Program-made: the position numbers and the translations under genes
In this document: piece by piece, positions 16,708-25,150 of the stretch
How positions within the stretch are numbered: the stretch's first letter is position 1
Layout: every line of letters begins with the position of its first letter
Notes under the pieces: model-generated
Seen by the model: only the letters and a program-made list of their open reading frames with translations
The model's database searches: none
Told to the model about the DNA's origin: nothing
Origin: Bacteroidaceae bacterium
GTDB lineage: Bacteria > Bacteroidota > Bacteroidia > Bacteroidales > Bacteroidaceae
Assembly: GCA_017649485.1 (NCBI GenBank)
Contig: JAGCGS010000058.1
Span: forward strand, 1 to 55,148
DNA length: 55,148 bases
Reading direction: 5' to 3'

Positions 16708-18014
16708 AGAAGATTGCGACCATAGGATTGTTGATGTTGTTGGCTGGAAGCCTGCATGCTCAGCGTATCATTCAGACCCAAAGTCAGAAGGATGCGTTCT
16801 TGTTGTCTTATGAACTGCCATTGCAACAGCCAGCAAGCGAATATGCCACCGTGGTTACTCCTTTCCTGTGCGGACAGAACGACACTCTGGCGTTGGAGCC
16901 GGTTATTATACGTGGTGCTACAAATGCACGCAAGCTGCATCGCGACTATGTGCTGAACCACAAGGGTGCGGAGCCTGAATACATCAAGGCGGCTGAGATG
17001 CCTGCCAGCTTTGCACAAGCTTCAGAGATTTCTCTGAGCAGCCATCCTTGGGTAAAGGAAGGTCCCCTGAGACTGCTGGTTATGACAGAGAAGGAGGGTT
17101 GTTGCCAAGTTGAGACCATCGGTCTTGCTTACACCGACCCGTTCACTTACGACTATCGCAATCCTTTCAAGCCAGTGTTCAACCCTGTGGCTGACGACAC
17201 GGGTGTGGCTGGACAATTGGAAAGAAACAATCCTATCCTGGAGCATGTGTCTAATTATCGCCCTTACGATACCACCCGCATCCTCCGCAAGGAAGGTCGC
17301 CACATCTATGTGAACTTCCCAGTGAACAAGAGCGAGCTGATTTATGACTTCGAAGACAATGCGAACCGTTTGGATCGCATCATCGACATCACCTATCAGA
17401 TTATGAACGATACCACCAGCAGCGTGAAGTGCATCCAGATTATTGGTCTTGCTTCTGTAGAGGGTAACGAAACATTGAACCGTCGCTTGGCTGGCAATCG
17501 TGCCGAAGCATTGAAGCGTTATGTACAGCAAAAGATAAGCGTGCCTGATAATATGTTCGAGCTTGCCAATGGTGGTGCCGCATGGACCGAGTTCCGCGAC
17601 CAAGTGAATGATGCCAGCTTCGATGGCAAGGAACAGGTGCTGAAGCTGATAGACGAGACACCAGACCTGAATCGTCGCCAGCAGCTCCTCCGTAGCTCTA
17701 AAGCATACAACTACATACGCCAGCATCTGTTCCCAGACGAGCGTAATGCCGGCTATGTACGCATCTATTGGGACTATGTGCCAGACAACAACGCCAAGGT
17801 TATTAACGAGGCAGCTGAGTTGCTGAAGCAAGAGCAGTGGCAGCAGGCATTGAATACATTGCAAAGTGTTAAGAGTGACGAGCGTGCACAGAATGTATTG
17901 GCTGTTGCCCTATATATGACGGGCAATGAGCAAGAGGCAATGCGTATTTGGCAAAGACGTGCCGCTATGGGCGATGCTGATGCAGCCGCTAACTTAAGGC
18001 AGTTGCAAGACTAA
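16704..18014 (+). CDS. DUF3868 / OmpA-like pilus accessory protein
   Basis: The 436-residue protein has a signal peptide (MKKIATIGLLMLLAGSLHAQ), an N-terminal DUF3868 region (about 20-190) and an OmpA-like peptidoglycan-associated segment (about 210-290) with IQIIGLASVEGNETLNRRL and GNRAEALKRYV. A C-terminal TPR-like stretch (about 370-436) has repeated helices (LLKQEQWQQALNTL). It is likely periplasmic, tying pilus assembly to the cell wall. Translationally coupled to the DUF3575 gene and 61 bp upstream of the first pilin. Confidence 0.85.
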   Translation: MKKIATIGLLMLLAGSLHAQRIIQTQSQKDAFLLSYELPLQQPASEYATVVTPFLCGQNDTLALEPVIIRGATNARKLHRDYVLNHKGAEPEYIKAAEMPASFAQASEISLSSHPWVKEGPLRLLVMTEKEGCCQVETIGLAYTDPFTYDYRNPFKPVFNPVADDTGVAGQLERNNPILEHVSNYRPYDTTRILRKEGRHIYVNFPVNKSELIYDFEDNANRLDRIIDITYQIMNDTTSSVKCIQIIGLASVEGNETLNRRLAGNRAEALKRYVQQKISVPDNMFELANGGAAWTEFRDQVNDASFDGKEQVLKLIDETPDLNRRQQLLRSSKAYNYIRQHLFPDERNAGYVRIYWDYVPDNNAKVINEAAELLKQEQWQQALNTLQSVKSDERAQNVLAVALYMTGNEQEAMRIWQRRAAMGDADAAANLRQLQD

Positions 18015-18075
18015 ACAAAGCAATTTTGAGATAATATAAATAAAGGAATTAATAACAATTTAATAACAAGTAATT

Positions 18076-20172
18076 ATGAAGAAGTTTTTTTTCAAAAGTT
18101 TGTTCCTGGGAGCCTTTGCTCTCGTGGGCATGATTGGGATCTCTTCTTGCTCTGACAAGGATGATCCAGGAAGTTCAAATCCTCAATTTAACAAAGAGAC
18201 GCAAGAAGTAGCCACTTCTTTTGTGATTAACGTAAGTGCTGGCAAGAAGGCTGATACCCGCCAGACTGATGTTATCGCTCAGAATCAAGCAACTCCAGTC
18301 TTCCGTGGTCTGGATAATGCCATTATGTTGACCTATGCCACTGGAAATAGCGTGGTAAGTTCAACTGAGGCAGCTGCTGCTGCCACCAAGCGCATTGACT
18401 ATGCTACCCTGTTGACTCCATCTGAGATTAAGGGTGACAACACCTCTTCACACAAGATTTTAGACTTGGCATTGCCAGTTGGCACGGATGCCATGCTGTT
18501 CTACGGTGTTGCTCCTAAACCAGTAGTAATAGAAGATCTTACTGCAACTCCTCCTGTTACTCATAAGGATGTAGTAGCAAACGATCAACAAAATGGAAAG
18601 ATTACTTTTACTACTGCAGGTGACGTTGCTAATTCTTTCACTTTTGGATTGAGTGATATCGTTACTGGTAGTTACTTAACTGACGCAACCAATGTAGGTA
18701 AAGCTTTGGCAGCAGTTATGACAGAAATTATTAATGCTACTGATGGAGCCGCAACCCCAACCACATGGAAAGCGATTGCTGATGAATACAGTAAAGAAAT
18801 AGATGGTAACACAACAACTACTCCTTCACATACATTATCTGAGTTGGAGAGAATGCTGGGTAAGGCTTACTTAGAGCTGACTACGCTTAGAACCACTACT
18901 ACAACCACTACACCTCCTGTTACTTATACAGAATTACGTGCAGGTTCAACCGAGGCTATCGTAGGTATGTTTAATGATTTCTATAAGGTATATACTCCTT
19001 ATCTGCAAAATAAACCTACACCATCTACACCTCCTACTACTGACGACATAGCATATGCTATTGCAGATAACATTGTTGCTTTAATGGATACATATTTTAC
19101 TGCTGGTACTGGTACCAATCGATATGATGCTGCAAATGTAACATCAACATTGCCTACTGGTTATTCAAGCATTTCTTTAGCAAATTATCCAACATCGTTC
19201 GGCTTGCCTTACGGTACCGCTCTGATGACTTTTGCTTTACAAAGCGATGGTAGTGGATTATTCTCACCTTTGGCAACTGGTAACTCTATTACTAACAATG
19301 GTGGTGCAGCAACTTTGTCAACCTATAAGTTCCCTGCAGAGTTGATGTATTATGCAAACAGTGGTTTGAGAACAGCTAATACAGAAAAAGCAGCTGCTGA
19401 TTTCCCAGATGGTGTTACTAACTGGATTACTGATGGTCAATGGACAGGTGATTGGTCAGCTACTGACTCAAAAGTTACTGCAAGCACACGCGCAGCTGCC
19501 CTGCAAGACAATATAACCTATGGTACAGCTCTGTTAGAGACAAAAGTTGCTTTGGAATCGGGTACAACCAATTTCTGGGATAACTCAGCGGCTCTTACCG
19601 ATGATACAGTAGATAAAACTGTTGATCCTGCCGACCTGGAACTCGTAGGTGTGCTCGTTGGTGGTCAGCCAGCTGCGGCTAACTGGGAATTCCTGCCTAC
19701 TACCACTACTTTTAATGAAGTAATTTACGACCCAGTAATGAATGGTACAGCATGGGCAAGTGCTTCATCTCCTGGTGATTTCACCCTTCCAACAACTGCA
19801 ACTCCTACCTATACCATGGTGCTTGACAACTACAATTCAGGTGGTGTACAAGACAATGTACGCGTAGCACTAGAGTTCAAGAATCACGGTCCAAGCTTCT
19901 ATGGTCGTGACAACCTGGTTCGCGAAGGTGGTACGTTCTATCTGGTAGGTGTGCTGGATTTGAGTGCATTTACAAGCTTTACTGCTCCTGTTGACCATGT
20001 ATTCGTTAAAGATTACATGACTTCAGCTACATTCACATTGACAGGTACTTCTTTGCAGAACGCATACGTGACTGTACCTGACTTGCGTAGTGGTCAGCTG
20101 TCATTTGGTTTGTCAGTTGATATCGCTTGGCTGACTGGCCTGAGCTTCACTGTTGACCTTGGCACTAACTAA
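18076..20172 (+). CDS. Mfa1-like major pilin (type V pilus), lipoprotein precursor
   Basis: The 698-residue precursor has a lipoprotein signal (lipobox ISSC, Cys25) and a Thr-Arg site at 61-62 (KKADTRQ), where type V pilins are cleaved by an Arg-specific protease before strand-exchange polymerisation. The C-terminal part has the Mfa1-type features AELMYYANSGLRT, NVRVALEFKNHG, GGTFYLVGVLDLS and LSFGLSVDIAWL. The middle is Thr/Pro-rich and low in complexity (about 270-330), suggesting a diversifying surface region. It is first of the structural genes and is followed by a strong hairpin, as expected for the most abundant subunit. Confidence 0.85.
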   Translation: MKKFFFKSLFLGAFALVGMIGISSCSDKDDPGSSNPQFNKETQEVATSFVINVSAGKKADTRQTDVIAQNQATPVFRGLDNAIMLTYATGNSVVSSTEAAAAATKRIDYATLLTPSEIKGDNTSSHKILDLALPVGTDAMLFYGVAPKPVVIEDLTATPPVTHKDVVANDQQNGKITFTTAGDVANSFTFGLSDIVTGSYLTDATNVGKALAAVMTEIINATDGAATPTTWKAIADEYSKEIDGNTTTTPSHTLSELERMLGKAYLELTTLRTTTTTTTPPVTYTELRAGSTEAIVGMFNDFYKVYTPYLQNKPTPSTPPTTDDIAYAIADNIVALMDTYFTAGTGTNRYDAANVTSTLPTGYSSISLANYPTSFGLPYGTALMTFALQSDGSGLFSPLATGNSITNNGGAATLSTYKFPAELMYYANSGLRTANTEKAAADFPDGVTNWITDGQWTGDWSATDSKVTASTRAAALQDNITYGTALLETKVALESGTTNFWDNSAALTDDTVDKTVDPADLELVGVLVGGQPAAANWEFLPTTTTFNEVIYDPVMNGTAWASASSPGDFTLPTTATPTYTMVLDNYNSGGVQDNVRVALEFKNHGPSFYGRDNLVREGGTFYLVGVLDLSAFTSFTAPVDHVFVKDYMTSATFTLTGTSLQNAYVTVPDLRSGQLSFGLSVDIAWLTGLSFTVDLGTN

Positions 20173-20186
20173 TCTTATCTTTTCAT

Positions 20187-20220
20187 CCCTCACGAGGAAA
20201 GCATGTTTTCCTCGTGAGGG
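20187..20220 (+). promoter_or_regulatory. Intercistronic hairpin after the first pilin gene
   Basis: A perfect 14-bp stem (CCCTCACGAGGAAA and complement, 6-nt loop) lies between the pilin and anchor genes. No T tract follows (AGAAAAATAA), so it is more likely an RNA-stabilising or processing hairpin than a full terminator. Confidence 0.7.
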
Positions 20221-20258
20221 AGAAAAATAAACCTGATTAAACAATAACTTTTTGCAGA

Positions 20259-21341
20259 ATGATACCTTTTAGAAAGATAGGACTATTTCTGGTTGCCATG
20301 CTGGCATTTACGGCTTGCGGCCAGATTGACGACGACCTCTCTGACTGCGAAGTAACTCCAGGACCAGGTCCCGAGCCTGAACTGGAAGCTAATTTCCAAA
20401 TCAATGTGATCACAAATGTGAAAACTAATGAAGTGGAAGCTGAGCTAAGCACTGTCGATAAGGAGGTGGCAGATGCCATTCGCGAGTACTTGAAGGACAT
20501 CTTCGCCGAGTATGCGCACGACATTGACCTGTCTTTCTACAACACGGAAGGAGACTCCTCCCGACTCTATCACGAAAGCCATATCATGGATGCCAGAGAA
20601 CGCGCTTATAAGATGCACCTGCCAGTACGTGATTATATGCATGCTTCCATGGCGAATATCGAGGATAATCCGTTGGTAGCTTCCGTAGGAGTTGAGCGTA
20701 ACCATACTTTGGCTTTGAATCAAGTAAAGAAAGACACCATTGACAGCCATAACACGGGTTTATTTACTGGTCGTTTACCTATGCATTTGGTGGCTAACCA
20801 AAGCCAGACATTCGATGTGAACCTGTATATGGCTAACTGTTCTTCTGCACTGGTGGTTGATTCTACCAGCGTGAAGATAAGTAATATGCGCGCATTTGCT
20901 ACTGGTTTCGCTACTGATTTCCAGATTGCCGACAGTGCGTTTGTCTATCCAGCCAAATCACCTATGGTGAAGTCGGATATGTTAAGTGTCTCAGGTAATA
21001 CCAAAGAATTGGTATTCTGCAATGTAAACTTCCCATCCAAAAACCCTTACAGTTGGTTGCATGTAGGTAGCGCATCAACTCGTAATGATGTGATTGTTCA
21101 GGAAAGTGACCCACTTGAAGGCATATCAATCTGGAGATATGTGGCTTTGGTAACCCTCCCAGGTGGCAGTGTTACCAGATCTGACATTTGGGTGAAGGAG
21201 CCTTTGCTGGCTGGCGAGCTGAAAATCATCAAGGGGTATCTGGATGGACAAGGTGGTGTACATACCGACAGCGAAGCTGTGGTGGGTGTGAGCATCACTA
21301 TTGACTGGAAACCTGGAGCACAATTTAATCCTGTATTTTAA
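20259..21341 (+). CDS. FimB/Mfa2-family pilus anchor lipoprotein
   Basis: The 360-residue lipoprotein (lipobox FTAC, Cys20) has the Mfa2/FimB organisation: a Pro-rich linker (PGPGPEPE), LPVRDYMHASMANIEDN, and a transthyretin-like second domain. Family members cap the base of the pilus, hold it in the outer membrane and set its length. It lacks the Thr-Arg cleavage site found in the other subunits, which fits a subunit that stays lipidated. It follows the first pilin by 86 bp and precedes the next subunit by 8 bp. Confidence 0.85.
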   Translation: MIPFRKIGLFLVAMLAFTACGQIDDDLSDCEVTPGPGPEPELEANFQINVITNVKTNEVEAELSTVDKEVADAIREYLKDIFAEYAHDIDLSFYNTEGDSSRLYHESHIMDARERAYKMHLPVRDYMHASMANIEDNPLVASVGVERNHTLALNQVKKDTIDSHNTGLFTGRLPMHLVANQSQTFDVNLYMANCSSALVVDSTSVKISNMRAFATGFATDFQIADSAFVYPAKSPMVKSDMLSVSGNTKELVFCNVNFPSKNPYSWLHVGSASTRNDVIVQESDPLEGISIWRYVALVTLPGGSVTRSDIWVKEPLLAGELKIIKGYLDGQGGVHTDSEAVVGVSITIDWKPGAQFNPVF

Positions 21342-21349
21342 GAATCAAC

Positions 21350-23479
21350 GTGCGAACTAAATATACTTACATACTGCTTTCAACGCTGCTGGCATTCATG
21401 CTTGGGGCATGCTCTTCTGATAATGATTTTGTTGAGGAGAGGGTAACAAAAGGCAGCGAACAGACTACCATTAGTGCTGTGCCATTTGGCTTCTCAGTAG
21501 GCCATATGGGTGCAAATACCCGTATGTCTTATGAAGACACACAGCAAGATGAAAAATTCCGTGGTATAGAGTTCTTGCACATGATTCCTTTCGATGTAAG
21601 AAGGAATGACTATGCACCTGTGGGACTTGCAGATACCAGAGTTGCCAAGGCTTTATACTATAGCGACATCGACGGTGATGGCGGTAGTGCATCAACAGGT
21701 GGTGGCTTTATCTCAGATGGCAGTGCTGACAATGGTTTCTTAAATGGCGAGTGGACATTCTCTCAAACGCAGTCTCGCCTCTATAAATATATTGATGTAC
21801 CCAATGGCACTCAATCATTCCTGGTTTATGGACGCAGGAAAAAACCGACGACAGGAACTATCGATCTCTTTAAATATGGTGCCTTAGTGTCAGAAGGTGT
21901 TGATGAAGGTGAGGGTACAGAACTCACCACAGCGGCAGCTATCAAATTTACGCCGCAACAGACTTGCGAGGAAACTTCGTTCCCTACAGAGGCAACTGAT
22001 ATCATTAACTATCTGAATTCTATACTGAATTCGTATGTAACCTACACTCAAGTTGTAGGAGTAAGTAATAATGGTAATCAACAATCTACAATAAACGTAA
22101 CCAGTAGTAGGTTGTATTGGGATGGAACTGGTGAAGGGACTCAAACAAATACAAATGGAAATCGAACATCTTACCTATATTTACCGAATGGTTTGTCAAC
22201 TGCATATAATAAATTCAAACAAGAATTTGATGGGATTGCTTGTTCAGCTAATGTTGTATTAACTGCAATGAATAGTTTTATCAAGACATTACCAGCTAAC
22301 AATGCATATTCTAATAACAATTCGCAAAGCGGTGAATATACCGCTAATGGACATAGCCAATACGCAAGGTATAACTATGCTATCTACAACAATTTAGTTG
22401 GAGTGATTCGCGATAAAATTGGACAGCAGATGAACATTTCTGGAAATGGTGAGAATGCTACAGTCACTTATAATAGCACTTCCACTATTAAAGACTTTCC
22501 AAGCTCCAACAATCTGCCTGATATCTGCTATATTAAGTTCGTACCTAATGAACTCTTTGGTGGTGAATTCTCTTTAGTAACGGGTGATGATTTGGATGTA
22601 ATAGTTGTTCCAGCCCACTACACCAGCATGGTGTACCCACCAGAGTTGTGGTACTATGCCAACAGTCCTATCAAGACTACAGAATATTTGGAAGTTGACG
22701 ATAATTATATGAAGAACCTGCTTAGCACCTCAACCAGTTGGGATGCAGTATTAGCAGATCGCCACTTTACGCAAAACAAGGTTCGCAAAGGTATGACTGC
22801 CTTATTGGTAGAAAAACCCATGAACTATGCCGTAGGACGTATGGACCTGACAGTAATGGGAGGTAGTTCGAGCATTGTGGATGGGGCTAATAATTCCTTT
22901 GAAATACCCAATAATGATACCAATGAGAAATTCCCATTGACAGGTGTAATTGTTGCCAAGCAGCATCCCGTAGGCTTTAACTTCCAGCCTAACTCATCGG
23001 AAATGTTCATGGTTTACGACAAGAATGTAACTGATGGCATTTTTATCAGACAAAATGCTGAGATGGGAACCAATCATACGTTGGTATTGCCATCTGTGGA
23101 TGCAACTAATGCTGATGATATAGAAAAAGTGAACATTATCTTAGAGTTCCAAAACAATAGCGGCGAAGAAATGCGTGGCACCCAAATCAGGGAAGGCGAA
23201 GAACATTGTCGTATTCCAAATGGTGCCAAGTTCTACCTTGTGGGTGAAATTGACCCTTCTTCTTCATCAGCTACAGGCACCAAACCTAAAAGAGAAGATG
23301 GAACAGATAGTAATGCCGTCTTTGTGTCTGACCATGTAACAACGGTTAAAGCCACAGTGAAGAGCTTTAAGGATGCCTACAATATAGTCCCGGACTTGAC
23401 AAATGCCATGATGACGGTGTCGCTCAAGATTGAGATGAACTGGGAGCAGGCTACACCGAAGAGCTTCCTCTTTGAATAA
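21350..23479 (+). CDS. Second Mfa1-like pilin, lipoprotein precursor
   Basis: The 709-residue protein starts at GTG 21350. It has lipobox LGAC (Cys21) and a Thr-Arg site at 57-58 (GANTRMS). C-terminal segments parallel the first pilin: PPELWYYANSPIKT, VNIILEFQNN, AKFYLVGEID and MTVSLKIEMNW. It is thus a paralog rather than a different subunit class, possibly an alternative major pilin or a shaft adaptor. Residues about 225-375 are Asn/Ser-rich and their DNA (about 22020-22480) is AT-richer than the rest, suggesting a replaced or fast-evolving surface segment. Confidence 0.8.
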   Translation: MRTKYTYILLSTLLAFMLGACSSDNDFVEERVTKGSEQTTISAVPFGFSVGHMGANTRMSYEDTQQDEKFRGIEFLHMIPFDVRRNDYAPVGLADTRVAKALYYSDIDGDGGSASTGGGFISDGSADNGFLNGEWTFSQTQSRLYKYIDVPNGTQSFLVYGRRKKPTTGTIDLFKYGALVSEGVDEGEGTELTTAAAIKFTPQQTCEETSFPTEATDIINYLNSILNSYVTYTQVVGVSNNGNQQSTINVTSSRLYWDGTGEGTQTNTNGNRTSYLYLPNGLSTAYNKFKQEFDGIACSANVVLTAMNSFIKTLPANNAYSNNNSQSGEYTANGHSQYARYNYAIYNNLVGVIRDKIGQQMNISGNGENATVTYNSTSTIKDFPSSNNLPDICYIKFVPNELFGGEFSLVTGDDLDVIVVPAHYTSMVYPPELWYYANSPIKTTEYLEVDDNYMKNLLSTSTSWDAVLADRHFTQNKVRKGMTALLVEKPMNYAVGRMDLTVMGGSSSIVDGANNSFEIPNNDTNEKFPLTGVIVAKQHPVGFNFQPNSSEMFMVYDKNVTDGIFIRQNAEMGTNHTLVLPSVDATNADDIEKVNIILEFQNNSGEEMRGTQIREGEEHCRIPNGAKFYLVGEIDPSSSSATGTKPKREDGTDSNAVFVSDHVTTVKATVKSFKDAYNIVPDLTNAMMTVSLKIEMNWEQATPKSFLFE

Positions 23480-23506
23480 TGAATATTGTGATAAAAATAT
23501 AAGAAG

Positions 23507-25138
23507 TTGAAGATAAAGAATTACATAGGATGGTTAGCAGTGCTGCTTGTAGTGATGGTGGCAGGTTGCAAGGATATCGGCGATGAGTTTGCCGACATCA
23601 ATGATGCACGCATACATGGCAACAACAAGAAAAAAGACTTGGCACAGATTGACATCTACCTCTTTTTCCCTGAAGAACGTGCCGGCACACGTGCTGAAGA
23701 ACCATTCGTCAGTCCGATAGCCATCGAGAACGAGATCAAGACACTCCAGATTTGGGTGTTCGACCATGATGATCATTCTCTTCTTGCCTATGATGAAGAA
23801 GAAAATATTATTGCTACTGGTACGCAGAAATTCTCCTTTGGCATTGAAAATGTCTCATCTAACGACGAGATATTAGCATTTGCTAATGCCCATACAAACG
23901 CCGATGTGTTTGTGGTCATCAATGGGGCAAGTCTGAATGCTAACTTCTTCAAGAAGACCACCGCATACAACGATCTGAATGGCTACAAGCTCAGTGGTAA
24001 CCAATTTGGCGTAAGTTCTCCTGTTTCCGACCCAACAAACGGTCTTCCCATGTCGGGAGTGGATTACAATGCACCAATCTCCCGACAAGGTAAAATCTTT
24101 ACAGTGAGACAGGGTGCGAGTATCAGTGTGGTACGTGCCGTATCAAAAGTTCGTTTCGTATTCACTCGTTCCAAGTTTATGGAAGATGAGGCTCCAGAAA
24201 TTGTGGGCGTCACCTTGAATGGCAACTTGATAGCCAGTGAAGAGAATCTCTTCACCACCGCAATAGATGCAAGCAACCATGTGACTGCTGCCACCATCTC
24301 TGGTGGGTACGAAAGTGCAGCCATCAGTTATGGAGGTCTGACTACTGAAGAAATCAATTGGCATCCAGATCCACTGTCGTTGGCTTGGCCACCCACCAAC
24401 TCAGAACAGACACCACAATCGTGGGAAGCTGCAATCAATAATGCCATTACAGAAGGGCAAGTTACAGAGTTCGGACGCACCTACCTGCGAGAAACCGACA
24501 AGAAGCTTGCCGGAAGCATCCAATACAAGATGAAAGTGAATGGAGTGGCGACAACAAAGACATTGAATTTTTCAATGGATGATGAAACCTACGCCCCATC
24601 CTATTTCTTCCGCAATCATACATGGACCATCGTCGGCTACTTCGTGAACGGACAATTGCAGTTGCGTGTGCTTGTACAACGTTGGTCGCATTATATTGAA
24701 ACCGTAGATTTCTTGGATGAGGTGAGTGCTACCCAGGAAATTGAGTTGACAGACAATACATACGCTAACAAAGAGGATGTGTATGACAATACCACTACCC
24801 CTCCAACATACCAGCACAGCATCGTCACCATGTTACCAGGTGTAGATACAGAACTGACCTTCCAACTGGCAACGCCTGTAAACGGTTCATGGTATGCTAC
24901 ACTGGAAACCATTGAAGGTCCGGTGGATGCCCTTGTGTTTGCCAACGGTACCACTTTCATGTCAGGTGCCATCGGTACACGTGTCACCATGAAGATTCAC
25001 GCTACGAACGCAAATCCTACACAGCGTAACAGAGCAAGACTGCACATCGTGGCACGCGACGCTTTTGAGGAACGTACGTATGAGGTGACAGAAGCTGCAG
25101 TGCGTTGGAATATTATCATCTCGCAACCGATTAACTAA
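23507..25138 (+). CDS. Type V pilus subunit (fimbrillin-like lipoprotein)
   Basis: The 543-residue protein starts at TTG 23507, the only start that gives an intact lipoprotein signal (lipobox VAGC, Cys21); upstream codons are closed by stops. A Thr-Arg site at 61-62 (RAGTRAE) follows DIYLFF. KTLQIWVFDHDDHSLLAY resembles the first strand pair of FimA/Mfa-like pilins. The C-terminal part is rich in strands and could be a second domain. It is 27 bp after the second pilin and 12 bp before the next gene. Likely an accessory tip subunit. Confidence 0.7.
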   Translation: MKIKNYIGWLAVLLVVMVAGCKDIGDEFADINDARIHGNNKKKDLAQIDIYLFFPEERAGTRAEEPFVSPIAIENEIKTLQIWVFDHDDHSLLAYDEEENIIATGTQKFSFGIENVSSNDEILAFANAHTNADVFVVINGASLNANFFKKTTAYNDLNGYKLSGNQFGVSSPVSDPTNGLPMSGVDYNAPISRQGKIFTVRQGASISVVRAVSKVRFVFTRSKFMEDEAPEIVGVTLNGNLIASEENLFTTAIDASNHVTAATISGGYESAAISYGGLTTEEINWHPDPLSLAWPPTNSEQTPQSWEAAINNAITEGQVTEFGRTYLRETDKKLAGSIQYKMKVNGVATTKTLNFSMDDETYAPSYFFRNHTWTIVGYFVNGQLQLRVLVQRWSHYIETVDFLDEVSATQEIELTDNTYANKEDVYDNTTTPPTYQHSIVTMLPGVDTELTFQLATPVNGSWYATLETIEGPVDALVFANGTTFMSGAIGTRVTMKIHATNANPTQRNRARLHIVARDAFEERTYEVTEAAVRWNIIISQPIN

Positions 25139-25150
25139 AAACAGAGACTG

